Below, piece by piece: positions 51,523-60,267 of a DNA stretch of 64,000 bases. Source of the DNA: Chryseobacterium oryzae (lineage in GTDB: Bacteria > Bacteroidota > Bacteroidia > Flavobacteriales > Weeksellaceae); assembly GCF_022811665.1 (NCBI RefSeq), contig NZ_CP094529.1, forward strand, positions 2,108,001-2,172,000, written 5' to 3'. The stretch's first letter is position 1. The number at the start of each line of letters is the position of its first letter. The notes beneath the pieces were generated by a model that did no database searches, was not told where the DNA came from, and saw only the letters and a program-made list of their open reading frames with translations. The position numbers and the translations under genes were made by a program.

Positions 51523-52173
51523 TTACTGATTGGTATTATTCAGCATCGGTACAAATTTGTAAGCTCCGAATTCTTCTTTCTGAATTTCGGTAGGCGAAAT
51601 TTTGGTAAATCTGTATAATACCTGTTCGTCTGTAGGACCGAGTGGAATTACCATTTTCCCTCCTACTTTCAGTTGTTTTAATAATTCTGTAGGCAACACA
51701 GATGCACCACATGTAACTATAATTTTATCGAATGGGGCAAAAGTAGGCAACCCCGCAAAACCGTCTCCAAAACTTTGAAATTTCGGATAAAAATTCATCT
51801 CACGAAGTTTTATTTTAGAAAAATCGAATAAATCTTTCTGCCTTTCTACCGTGTAAACCAAAGCTTCCATTGCAATTAATACAGCAGTTTGGTAACCACA
51901 GCCGGTACCAATTTCCAAAACTTTTTCGCCAGATTTTATCTGCAAAAGTTCAGACTGCTCTGCAACTGTTGAAGGATGAGATATGGTTTGATGTGCCAAT
52001 ATGGGAAAAGCCCGGTCTTCATAGGCAAAATCTTCAAATATACTTTCAATAAAAAGATGTCTGGGAACGGTATTCATCGCTGCAAGAACACGTTCATCCG
52101 AAATCCCAATTTTCTGTCTGAGATATTCTACCAAATTCTTCCTTTTTCCCTTATGTACAAACGAATCTACCAT
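51523..52173 (-). CDS. pcm: Protein-L-isoaspartate (D-aspartate) O-methyltransferase
   Basis: A 216-residue SAM-dependent methyltransferase that repairs isoaspartyl residues in damaged proteins. The motifs are GISDERVLAAMNTVPRHLFI near 23-42, ISHPSTVAEQSELLQ and the SAM site VLEIGTGCGYQTAVL near 85-99. No membrane or signal segments. Monocistronic. Confidence 0.94.
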   Translation of the reverse strand: MVDSFVHKGKRKNLVEYLRQKIGISDERVLAAMNTVPRHLFIESIFEDFAYEDRAFPILAHQTISHPSTVAEQSELLQIKSGEKVLEIGTGCGYQTAVLIAMEALVYTVERQKDLFDFSKIKLREMNFYPKFQSFGDGFAGLPTFAPFDKIIVTCGASVLPTELLKQLKVGGKMVIPLGPTDEQVLYRFTKISPTEIQKEEFGAYKFVPMLNNTNQ

Positions 52174-52306
52174 GTCACAAAAATAATGAAATGATTTGAA
52201 ATTTCAAATCTGAGAGGTAAGTTTGGAGGTTAAAAATTGATTCTATTATAATTTGAAATTCCACATATCAAATTAAACTTTTATCTTTACAAAAATTTGA
52301 AAAGCT

Positions 52307-53269
52307 ATGTTAAAAGCAGGTTTGGTAGGTGCCGGACATTTGGGTAAAATACATTTAAAACTTTTAAACGAGTCTTCAGAATATCAACTGGTTGGGTTTC
52401 ATGATAAAGATGCAGAAAACGGAAAAAAACTGGAAGCTGAACTTGGATATACTTATTTTGAAAATTTTGATGATCTTCTGAATGAAATCGAAATGCTGGA
52501 TATCGTTACACCGACAATCTACCATTATGATTATGCTCTTAAAGCGATTGAAAAAGGTCTTCATTTCTTTATTGAAAAACCGGTTACACATACTCTTGAA
52601 CAGGCAGAAGAAATTGTTGCATTGTGTAAAAAAAACGGTATAAAAGCTCAGGTTGGGCACGTAGAAAGGTACAATCCGGCATTTATTGGAGCTAAAGCTT
52701 ACATTCAAAATCCTATGTTTATTGAAATTCACCGTTTGGCGGAATTCAATCCTCGCGGAACAGATGTTTCCGTAGTTTTAGACCTGATGATCCACGATCT
52801 GGATATTTTACTGAGTGTGGTAAAATCACCGGTAAAAAACATCCACGCAAGTGGTGTTTGTGTAGTAAGCAAAACTCCCGATATAGCCAATGCCAGAATT
52901 GAGTTTGAAAACGGATGTGTTGCCAATCTTACGACTTCCAGAATTTCTATGAAAGCCATGAGAAAAAGCCGTTTTTTCCAAAAAGACGCTTATATTTCTG
53001 TTGATTTTTTAGAGAAAAAATCTGAAGTTATCCGAATGAAAGAAGCACCTGAGAATCCTACTCCGTTCGATATGATTATTGAAAATTCTGAAGGTGAAAA
53101 AAATCAGATTTTATTTGAATATCCTAATATTCAGCCCAATAATGCGATTCTGGATGAGCTTAATTCTTTTGCCAAAGCGATTACCGAAAACAAAAATGTA
53201 GAAGTTTCTTTGGAAGACGGTACAGAAGCTCTTAAAGTTGCCCTAGAAATTATGAAACTGATTAGCTAA
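52307..53269 (+). CDS. Gfo/Idh/MocA-family oxidoreductase
   Basis: A 320-residue NAD(P)-dependent oxidoreductase with the Rossmann motif GLVGAGHLGKIHL (5-17) and the family's EKPVTHTLEQAEE segment (about 93-105). The C-terminal half is the substrate-binding alpha/beta domain with 'HVERYNPAFIGA' and 'DLMIHDLDILLSVV'. The substrate, usually a sugar or its derivative, cannot be told. It may be cotranscribed with no other gene; a long hairpin follows. Confidence 0.9.
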   Translation: MLKAGLVGAGHLGKIHLKLLNESSEYQLVGFHDKDAENGKKLEAELGYTYFENFDDLLNEIEMLDIVTPTIYHYDYALKAIEKGLHFFIEKPVTHTLEQAEEIVALCKKNGIKAQVGHVERYNPAFIGAKAYIQNPMFIEIHRLAEFNPRGTDVSVVLDLMIHDLDILLSVVKSPVKNIHASGVCVVSKTPDIANARIEFENGCVANLTTSRISMKAMRKSRFFQKDAYISVDFLEKKSEVIRMKEAPENPTPFDMIIENSEGEKNQILFEYPNIQPNNAILDELNSFAKAITENKNVEVSLEDGTEALKVALEIMKLIS

Positions 53270-53310
53270 ACATATTTTTCTCAAAATAAACGAGAAATTT
53301 TCGGCAGAAG

Positions 53311-53375
53311 AAATTACATCAAACAGAAGAATTCAAAATAAATTTTCATCTTTTGTCTGATGTAATTTTATTTTT
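53311..53375. terminator. Terminator hairpin between the Gfo/Idh gene and tpiA
   Basis: AAATTACATCA pairs with TGATGTAATTT and the stem extends imperfectly inside (AACAGAAGA/TCTTTTGT), ending in TTTATTTTT on the plus side. It serves the plus-strand gene and possibly the convergent tpiA. Confidence 0.6.
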
Positions 53376-53380
53376 AAGGA

Positions 53381-54139
53381 TTAATTAAAAGCTTCTATAA
53401 TCTTAGAAAAATCTTCTAATTTTAAAGCAGCACCTCCAATAAGACCTCCGTCTATATCCGGCTGAGAAAAAATTTCTTTTGCATTATCTGGTTTTACAGA
53501 ACCTCCATACAAAATAGAAATTTCTTCAGCTACTTCTTTACCATATTTTTCGGCAATTGTATTTCTGATGTGTGCATGGATTTCCTGTGCCTGTTCTGGT
53601 GTCGCCGTTTCTCCGGTTCCGATTGCCCAAACCGGTTCGTAAGCAATAACTACTTTTTTAATTTCTTCAGCCGAAAGCGTAAAAAGAGCAGTTTCTGTCT
53701 GGTTTTTTACCACATCCAAATGTTGCTCTGCTTTTCTTTGGTCTAAAGTTTCTCCGTTACAGTAAACAGGAATTAAACCTTTATCTAAAGCTAATTTTAC
53801 TTTTTTATTGCAGCTTTCGTCTGTTTCGCCATGATATTGTCTTCTTTCAGAATGCCCGATTAAAGATCCGCTTACATCAATAGACTCCAACATATTCGCA
53901 GAAATTTCTCCTGTATATGCACCACTTTCGTATTCGCTCATATCCTGAGAAAAAACTCCGATTTCGTCTTTTTCAAAAATATCTTTTGCCATCATAAGAT
54001 ATAATGAAGGCGGTGCGATCCATACTTCACAGTTGGTTTTGTTTTCGTTTTTGTAACCAAGCAGCTGTATCATCAACTGTTGAGCTTCAATTACGTTTTT
54101 ATTCATTTTCCAGTTTCCTGCAACTATTTTTCTTCTCAT
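53381..54139 (-). CDS. tpiA: Triosephosphate isomerase
   Basis: A 252-residue glycolytic enzyme interconverting dihydroxyacetone phosphate and glyceraldehyde 3-phosphate. Catalytic motifs are GNWKMN (6-11, with the catalytic Lys), GHSERR (His electrophile), AYEPVWAIGTG (catalytic Glu) and the phosphate loop YGGSVKPDN. The TerB-like gene lies 39 bases upstream on the same strand, and the tpiA-TerB-DoxX-DUF1599 order is characteristic of flavobacteria. Confidence 0.97.
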   Translation of the reverse strand: MRRKIVAGNWKMNKNVIEAQQLMIQLLGYKNENKTNCEVWIAPPSLYLMMAKDIFEKDEIGVFSQDMSEYESGAYTGEISANMLESIDVSGSLIGHSERRQYHGETDESCNKKVKLALDKGLIPVYCNGETLDQRKAEQHLDVVKNQTETALFTLSAEEIKKVVIAYEPVWAIGTGETATPEQAQEIHAHIRNTIAEKYGKEVAEEISILYGGSVKPDNAKEIFSQPDIDGGLIGGAALKLEDFSKIIEAFN

Positions 54140-54178
54140 AGTTTTTGTATTGTAGTTAAAATGATTTTAATCTTTTGT

Positions 54179-54529
54179 TTAGTTCAGTTTCCAAAGATTT
54201 TTCAGCAATTTGTAAAAAGTATGTTCTTCATCTGTTACCACCTCATCTGCTTTTATTAAAGACTTTGCAAATTCTGCAAATTTTATACGTTCTTTTTCGG
54301 TAGAATCTTCTAAAAAACAACGTGCATGAAATTCAAAATGATCTTTCCATTCTTCTGGCTGTAGCAAAGCAATGGTTTCTAACTCGTTATCTAAATTCAT
54401 TTTGAACGGAAATTCGTCTGCAAGATACTGCTGAATGAGCATTCCTTCTTCCGGAGCAAATTCTCCGTCTATCGATGAAAGAATCATCAGCAAATGATAT
54501 CCCGCAATAGGTTTATTAGATTTATGCAT
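54179..54529 (-). CDS. TerB-like tellurite resistance-fold protein
   Basis: A 116-residue all-helical protein similar to the TerB/DUF533 fold: 'LLMILSSIDGEFAPEEGMLIQQYL' near 14-37 with an acidic DGEFxPEE loop, and 'AFAKSLIKADEVVTDEEHTFYKLLKNLW' near the end. TerB proteins bind metal and take part in stress responses. It lies between tpiA and the DoxX-like gene on the same strand. The family match is good but distant, and the function is unknown. Confidence 0.75.
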   Translation of the reverse strand: MHKSNKPIAGYHLLMILSSIDGEFAPEEGMLIQQYLADEFPFKMNLDNELETIALLQPEEWKDHFEFHARCFLEDSTEKERIKFAEFAKSLIKADEVVTDEEHTFYKLLKNLWKLN

Positions 54530-54592
54530 ATTTTTTTATTAATATTTATACTTTAATTTTATAGATAAACTTTGAGATAAATAAAGTTATTT

Positions 54593-55708
54593 TTATTCTT
54601 CAACAAAATTTTTAGCCGTCTGTTTATCTGTAATTTTACCATTTTCGATAATCAAAACAAAGGGATTACTTCTCGCAATGGTTTTAATAGCTGTACCGTC
54701 CATCATTGCATTCTTAATTGTTTTAAATGTATTAGGCATTGTAGAAACGCCATAAATAACAGTAGCATTTTGTGTTTTTACCTTATTTTCTATTTTAGCT
54801 AAAAGCTCTTTAGAAACTTCTTTTGGATGATAAGAAAATACCAGAACCGCTTTGGGAGCATTAATAACTTCTGCTGTTACGTCCTGACCGGTTGGATCTT
54901 CAATTTTAAATTTAGAAATTTCAGATTTATAGCCTTCTTTTACGAGTACAGATTCATTTTTACCTTCTTCTGTTTTCCACGGGGTTCCTTCTTCCCAATA
55001 TTTAGATTCCTTCACATAATCGTCCTGATTAATACGGATTACCTCGCCCGTTTTTGTGTTTTTTAAAGAATAAAAAGTTTTGTATTCTGACGGATTCTTG
55101 TTTATCTTTTCTTTTTCTGCCTTCAAATCTGTTCCGATTTTATAATCTCTGAAATCAATAATCGGTTCATTGATAATACCTTGAGCCATTACAAAAATCA
55201 TCAATCCAACAAAAACTCCGAAAAATGCAGACTTCAATTTGTTGCTTTTAGGTTTCTCACTGTAGATGTAAGGATCGTCTTTACTGCAAAATTCTTTTTT
55301 GTAGAGAACGAATAAAATAATAAGCCCTGCTAAAAGAACAATATCTTTAATAAAGCTTTGCCAAGGTGTAAATTTTATAGCATCACCAAAACATCCGCAA
55401 TCTGTAACAACGTTATAATAAGCCGAATAAAACGTAAGGAATCCGAAGAAAATACACAATGCAATGAGTGCAGAAATTGTGAACTTCAGCTTGAATTTTA
55501 AAAGCAGCATTACACCTAAAAGAAGTTCTAAAACCACTACAATTACAGAAAATATTAAAGCAAATTTTTCCAAAAACGGCATATTGAAAACGCTCGGAGA
55601 AAAATACTCTTCCATTTTGAAAGAAAACCCTACCAAATCGACCGCTTTTACGAAGCCGGAAAGGATAAAGATAACTGCAATAACGAATCGTAGTAAACTT
55701 TTAATCAT
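54593..55708 (-). CDS. DoxX-like membrane protein (BT_3928-type)
   Basis: A 371-residue protein. The N-terminal part has about four helices (about 4-24, 45-67, 75-92, 115-135) with the DoxX-like 'FSGFVKAVDLVGFSFKMEEYF' and 'DCGCFGDAIKFTPW' (two Cys) segments, then a single helix (about 160-180) and a soluble extracytoplasmic domain (about 190-371). The Cys pair and thiol-active-like tail suggest a redox role akin to MauE/DoxX. The gene starts 13 bases after the DUF1599 stop, so they are cotranscribed. Confidence 0.8.
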   Translation of the reverse strand: MIKSLLRFVIAVIFILSGFVKAVDLVGFSFKMEEYFSPSVFNMPFLEKFALIFSVIVVVLELLLGVMLLLKFKLKFTISALIALCIFFGFLTFYSAYYNVVTDCGCFGDAIKFTPWQSFIKDIVLLAGLIILFVLYKKEFCSKDDPYIYSEKPKSNKLKSAFFGVFVGLMIFVMAQGIINEPIIDFRDYKIGTDLKAEKEKINKNPSEYKTFYSLKNTKTGEVIRINQDDYVKESKYWEEGTPWKTEEGKNESVLVKEGYKSEISKFKIEDPTGQDVTAEVINAPKAVLVFSYHPKEVSKELLAKIENKVKTQNATVIYGVSTMPNTFKTIKNAMMDGTAIKTIARSNPFVLIIENGKITDKQTAKNFVEE

Positions 55709-55721
55709 TTTTTTTAATCTT

Positions 55722-56279
55722 TTAAAGTTGTTTTTGATGATTTTGCTCGGAAAATTTAATTAAACAGAACACGGCATAATTCAGCATATCAAAATAATTG
55801 GCATCCAAACCTTCCGAAACGAGTGTTTTACCTTGGTTATCTTCTATCTGTTTGGTTCTTAAAACTTTTTGATAAATTAAATCGGTAATAGAAGAAATTC
55901 TCATATCTCTCCAGGCTTCACCATAATCGTGGTTTTTCTTTTCCATTAAAGCGTGTGCTTTAGAAGCATAATCGTCGTAAAGCTTTAAGATTTCTTCTTT
56001 ATTTTCATTAAAATCATCGGAAAGACCTTTTTCTAACTGAATTAAACCAATAATTGAATAATTAACGATAGCCACAAATTCTCCTTCTTCGCTTTCGTCG
56101 ATCATTTTAACATCCGTCATCTGTAAAGTACGGATTCTGTTAACTTTAATATAAATCTGATCGGTAATTGAACTTGGACGTAAAACCCGCCACGCAGCAC
56201 CATAATCCTGCAGTTTTTTACTGAATAAATCCCTACATTCTGAGATGACATTACCAAACTGCTCTGAAGTTTTGTTCAT
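55722..56279 (-). CDS. DUF1599 domain protein
   Basis: A 185-residue protein with two similar halves, each carrying 'C(R/Y)DLFSKKLQDYGAAWRVLRPSSITDQIYIKVNRIRTLQ' or 'HALMEKKNHDYGEAWRDMRISSITDLIYQKVLRTKQIE'. This is the duplicated DUF1599 domain, whose function is unknown. The fold resembles nucleotide pyrophosphohydrolase-like helical bundles, inference only. It is divergent from folP across a 268-base gap with promoters at both ends. Confidence 0.88.
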   Translation of the reverse strand: MNKTSEQFGNVISECRDLFSKKLQDYGAAWRVLRPSSITDQIYIKVNRIRTLQMTDVKMIDESEEGEFVAIVNYSIIGLIQLEKGLSDDFNENKEEILKLYDDYASKAHALMEKKNHDYGEAWRDMRISSITDLIYQKVLRTKQIEDNQGKTLVSEGLDANYFDMLNYAVFCLIKFSEQNHQKQL

Positions 56280-56296
56280 AAATTTCCTTAATCTTT

Positions 56297-56304
56297 CAAA
56301 GATA
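56297..56304 (-). promoter_or_regulatory. Putative promoter -7 element of the DUF1599 operon
   Basis: Minus-strand TATCTTTG, an exact TAnnTTTG match, 17 bases before the start. Confidence 0.55.
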
Positions 56305-56512
56305 CAAATTTTTGTTTTTCGAGATTGTTTATCAGCTCTAGAGTTTCGATTGCAGAATAATTTTGAAGCGTTTTATATAAAGTTTTACAAGCTAAAATTT
56401 TAATTTAAAACTGATACTTTGCTTTTCATTCGTCGTTAAATTGTTTTTTTAATCTTTCAGTTATGGTTTATTTCAAAATATGCAATGGATGATCTTTTAT
56501 CAACTTTTAGTT

Positions 56513-56520
56513 TAATTTTG
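56513..56520 (+). promoter_or_regulatory. Putative promoter -7 element of folP
   Basis: TAATTTTG, an exact TAnnTTTG match, 27 bases before the folP start. Confidence 0.55.
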
Positions 56521-56547
56521 TATCATTCATAAAAATCATCAGAACTG

Positions 56548-57414
56548 ATGCTTCACAACAAATCATCTTTTTTCTCTCCCGATTCTCCTGTACACTCTAT
56601 AAACTGCAACGGAAGACTTATCGAACTGGATACGCCGAAGATTATGGGAATCCTCAACATTACGCCGGATTCTTTTTCAGACGGCGGCAAATTTAACAAC
56701 GAAAAATCTGCTCTTCTGCATACCGAGAAATTATTGAATGAAGGTGCCGAAATTATTGATATTGGAGCACAGTCTACAAGACCTCATGCAGAATTTCTTT
56801 CGGATAAAGAAGAAATGAGAAGAATTGGCAAAATAATTTCAGAAATAAAAAGAAATTTCCCTGAAACGCTGCTTTCTTTAGACACATTTTATGCTGAAAC
56901 CGTACAGTTTGGCTATGATGAGGGGATCGACATTATTAATGATATTTCTGGCGGACAATATGATGAAAACATGCTGAATGCGGTAGCAGAAACTCGACTT
57001 CCCTATATTTTGATGCACATTAATTCTACTTATGAATCTATGCACGAAAAAATTAATTTTACCGATATTACATTATCAATCAACCAATATTTCAGCAAAA
57101 AAATACAGGAACTAAGAAAAAAAGGCATTAAAGATATTATTCTGGATCCTGGTTTTGGATTTGGAAAAACCGTGGAAGACCAAATGAAAATGATTGATGA
57201 AATCCGATTTCTAGGATTTGGACAATATCCTTTACTGATAGGAATTTCCAGAAAATCTTTCATTTATAAACCTCTTGGAAAATCGCCTTTAGACATTAAT
57301 CCGGAAACCCAAAAACTGCATTTAAAAGTATTGCAGCAAGGTGCAAAAATATTAAGAGTTCACGATGTTGCAGAAGCAAAGAAAACTGTTGATGAGTTTT
57401 TAATAAACCGCTAA
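56548..57414 (+). CDS. folP: Dihydropteroate synthase
   Basis: A 288-residue TIM-barrel enzyme joining p-aminobenzoate to hydroxymethyl-dihydropterin diphosphate in folate synthesis; the target of sulfonamides. Motifs: MGILNITPDSFSDGGKF near 33-49, EGAEIIDIGAQSTRP near 66-80, 'ILDPGFGFGKTVEDQ' near 199-213, and the C-terminal RVHDVAE. Divergent from the DUF1599 gene. Confidence 0.96.
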   Translation: MLHNKSSFFSPDSPVHSINCNGRLIELDTPKIMGILNITPDSFSDGGKFNNEKSALLHTEKLLNEGAEIIDIGAQSTRPHAEFLSDKEEMRRIGKIISEIKRNFPETLLSLDTFYAETVQFGYDEGIDIINDISGGQYDENMLNAVAETRLPYILMHINSTYESMHEKINFTDITLSINQYFSKKIQELRKKGIKDIILDPGFGFGKTVEDQMKMIDEIRFLGFGQYPLLIGISRKSFIYKPLGKSPLDINPETQKLHLKVLQQGAKILRVHDVAEAKKTVDEFLINR

Positions 57415-57445
57415 AAAAAACCTCCTAATTTCATCAATCAGGAGG
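57413..57445 (-). terminator. Intrinsic terminator after the first DUF5686 gene
   Basis: On the minus strand CCTCCT pairs with AGGAGG around a 13-base loop and is followed by eight Ts; it overlaps the end of folP. Confidence 0.7.
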
Positions 57446-57456
57446 CAAATTTATTT

Positions 57457-59910
57457 TTAAAAACCAAGTAATTTCAGCTTAAACTGAATGGCAAAATTAT
57501 CTTTGAATTTGGTCGTATTATAATAACCAACTCTATAAAAGAATCCCAAATTGAACTGTGTGGAAAGGAAATTATTCCACTCTAAGCCTACTTCATTATA
57601 AAGATGGTTTAATTTTTTGAAATCGAACTGATGAAATTCAGGATTCTTCATATTACCAATCGTTCCTCGGTAAATAACATCAAAACTCGATACATTTTTA
57701 CCAAAACTTTTAAAGTACCAAGGAAGTCTGTGCGTAAGATAAGCTCCCACAAATTTATCGTTATAATATTTTCCGCCTTCCATTGTAGCGAAGCCTAAAT
57801 ACGAAGTGAGGTTAAAATTAAGCCCTCCGTTTCCTTTACCCAAACCATTCATGGTAAAATTCTTCCAAATGGGTGCATCTCCAAAAACAATTCCTCCGTA
57901 AGCACGCAAACCGGTAACACCTAATTTAGTTTTAAAATTGTGCACCAACAAAGCGTCTAGCCTACTGAAATTAAAATCACCATCTAAAGATTTGAAACCC
58001 TGCTCATAATTGAAATAAAATTCGGGGAAATTTTGTTCGTAGGTAAACTTCCCATTTTCAGTCATGATATTTTTCGAATTTGGAGAGTATTTTAGGGTAA
58101 TTGTAGACGAAGTGACATCAAATGTATTTCCTAAGCCTTTGTAGCTGTAATCGAATTTAGCATCTTCTTCGGATTTTCTTGCAGATACATTTACGGTTAA
58201 TCCGTTTGTAATATCATTTTCATAACTCACTGCAAAACCTTTGTATCCGTAAAAAACACCATTATTTAACGAAACTCCGGAATTCATAATCATCATTCTG
58301 AAATTCCAGAGATTTTCTGAAAATCTTCCTGCTGCGTTTACATCATCAAAATACTCTACTCTGAAGAAAGAATTTTTCTTTGTAGTGGTACGAATGTCTA
58401 CACCCGCTCCAAATTTGAATTGTTTATCGTAAATTCCATAGGCAAAATAAGCATCCGGAGAAATATATCTGCTGAATTTTTCATTGAGTTTGGCTCCTAA
58501 ACCTAATCTGAAATGTTCGTATTTATTATAACCCACAATTTTTGAAAGATCGAAATCTACCATTCCGAGTCTGAGTTTTCCTTTTAATAAACCAGCCAAA
58601 GCTTTCACTTTATTATCAAGATTATATTTGTTGCTCAAACTGTCTATTTTCAAATAGGTAGTTTGTTCTCTTCCTGTTAAACTGTCTGTTCTGTACTTGT
58701 CTATTAGACTTCCGTCAGAATTATTCACCTCCATGCTGTAACCTCTGAAATTCTGACGTTTTTCTTCAATTGGAGTTTTAAAATCGAAATAATCTGCAGT
58801 AACAAAAGCGTAGGTTCCGAATTTGCTTCTGGTCTTTTTATCTTCTTCTTTCTGTTCTTTAGTTTTATTTTTATCTGAATCGCTGGTATTGGAAAACGTT
58901 GTGGAAGCCAATTTTATCTTGTAATTCTCCTTAACCAAAAACCATTTATTATCGAATGGTTTCCAAATACTGGTTATACTGCCTTCGCTTTTAATTTTGC
59001 TGTTGCTTACAATCTTTTTCAGAGCATAAGTATCTTTATCTACATAAATATATCCATTGAATTTTGTCTTATTAGCCGATTGTTTATAACCAACCTCCCG
59101 AAATCGGATTACATAATTTTCTCTCCCATCTATTTCTATAGAATCTGTTAAAAAATAACGGTAAAGATTTCTGTTTTCTTCTTTTATTTCTTTGGGAATC
59201 TGAGTTCTGTTGGAACGAAATGCCATCAACTCGTAAATCGGTTCTTTAAGACCAGCAATTTTATTATCTAAAACAATGGTTTTTTCGCCATATTTTTTAG
59301 AATACAAATTTTCCAGAGCCCTTTCCCATAAAAACATTTTGCTGCTTCCCATAAGCTTCATCAATCCGACCGATTGCAGAGAATCTTTCATTTCCTGCTT
59401 TTTCATGGGTTGTTGAGGAAGTTTTTTAAGAGAATCGATTCGGTTGCCGATGTAATTGTTGTACGCTTTTATGCTATCCTCATCAAAATCTAAAGAAATT
59501 TTTTCATACGATTTGTATGAATAAGAATCTAAACTCTTTGGTGAATTTTCTTGATAATTTTCATTGATTTTTCTGAGAATTTCTAAAGCTTTCGGATCGC
59601 TTTTATCCTGTAAAACAACACTTTGAATTTCTCGCGTTTTTACATCGGTTTTGGTAAGAAAAACCTCCATCAGTTTATCGGTTACTACATCTTCTTCGTA
59701 AAATCCTTTTGCAGAAACTTCTACTTTGCTACATTTTGTATTGAAAATAAGAGTTCCGGAGTGATCCGTTCTTCCTAATACCTGATTTTTGCAGGAAATT
59801 TCTGCTCCATGAATGGCAGTATCATCTGCCGCATTTTTCACAATAATTTTAGATTGCGAAAAAGCAAAACAGAAAGAAAAAGAGAAAACAATAATAAAAA
59901 TATTCTTCAT
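57457..59910 (-). CDS. DUF5686 outer-membrane protein with carboxypeptidase-regulatory-like domain (copy A)
   Basis: An 817-residue protein with a signal peptide (1-18, ending AFSQ), an N-terminal carboxypeptidase-regulatory-like domain (about 19-95, 'IIVKNAADDTAIHGAEISCKNQVLGRTD') and a long DUF5686 body ending in a barrel-like tail with a terminal Phe (KLKLLGF). This is typical of Bacteroidota outer-membrane proteins of unknown role. It is strongly similar to the other copy at 60268-62673, for example over 'SPKSLDSYSYKSYEKISLD', so a duplication is evident. A 78-residue ORF separates the two. Confidence 0.85.
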   Translation of the reverse strand: MKNIFIIVFSFSFCFAFSQSKIIVKNAADDTAIHGAEISCKNQVLGRTDHSGTLIFNTKCSKVEVSAKGFYEEDVVTDKLMEVFLTKTDVKTREIQSVVLQDKSDPKALEILRKINENYQENSPKSLDSYSYKSYEKISLDFDEDSIKAYNNYIGNRIDSLKKLPQQPMKKQEMKDSLQSVGLMKLMGSSKMFLWERALENLYSKKYGEKTIVLDNKIAGLKEPIYELMAFRSNRTQIPKEIKEENRNLYRYFLTDSIEIDGRENYVIRFREVGYKQSANKTKFNGYIYVDKDTYALKKIVSNSKIKSEGSITSIWKPFDNKWFLVKENYKIKLASTTFSNTSDSDKNKTKEQKEEDKKTRSKFGTYAFVTADYFDFKTPIEEKRQNFRGYSMEVNNSDGSLIDKYRTDSLTGREQTTYLKIDSLSNKYNLDNKVKALAGLLKGKLRLGMVDFDLSKIVGYNKYEHFRLGLGAKLNEKFSRYISPDAYFAYGIYDKQFKFGAGVDIRTTTKKNSFFRVEYFDDVNAAGRFSENLWNFRMMIMNSGVSLNNGVFYGYKGFAVSYENDITNGLTVNVSARKSEEDAKFDYSYKGLGNTFDVTSSTITLKYSPNSKNIMTENGKFTYEQNFPEFYFNYEQGFKSLDGDFNFSRLDALLVHNFKTKLGVTGLRAYGGIVFGDAPIWKNFTMNGLGKGNGGLNFNLTSYLGFATMEGGKYYNDKFVGAYLTHRLPWYFKSFGKNVSSFDVIYRGTIGNMKNPEFHQFDFKKLNHLYNEVGLEWNNFLSTQFNLGFFYRVGYYNTTKFKDNFAIQFKLKLLGF

Positions 59911-60012
59911 AAATGTAACATGGTTTTAGATCGGGAAAATTTGCTTGTCTAAAAGTTTCCTCAGACAAAAAAAGTGCCGTAAATTATCCCATATTACAAT
60001 ATTACATTATTT

Positions 60013-60249
60013 TTAATTCTGGCTTGCCATTTTATCTGCAAACTCTATTGAAAATTGTTTTCTATCTTCCTCTAGTTTTTCAGCATTTACCGGAAGAATA
60101 TAATTGAAGAGAATTTTTTCTTCGTTATCCAAAAAAATAATTTCTTTTTCTTCTCCGTCGATCATCTGAGCAAATACAGACCACATAGAAGTATCTTTAA
60201 GCTTTAATAATTCAAAAAACTGTTCGGCTTTTATTTCAATTGTTTTCAT
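60013..60249 (-). CDS. Uncharacterised 78-residue protein between the DUF5686 paralogs
   Basis: A small soluble protein starting MKTIEIKAEQFFELLKLKD, rich in Glu, Lys and Phe, with alternating hydrophobic residues and no signal peptide. No family recognised. It lies 18 bases after the upstream DUF5686 gene on the same strand and is probably cotranscribed with it. A gap of 102 bases separates it from the downstream paralog. Confidence 0.6.
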   Translation of the reverse strand: MKTIEIKAEQFFELLKLKDTSMWSVFAQMIDGEEKEIIFLDNEEKILFNYILPVNAEKLEEDRKQFSIEFADKMASQN

Positions 60250-60267
60250 TTTTCAATATTTATTTTT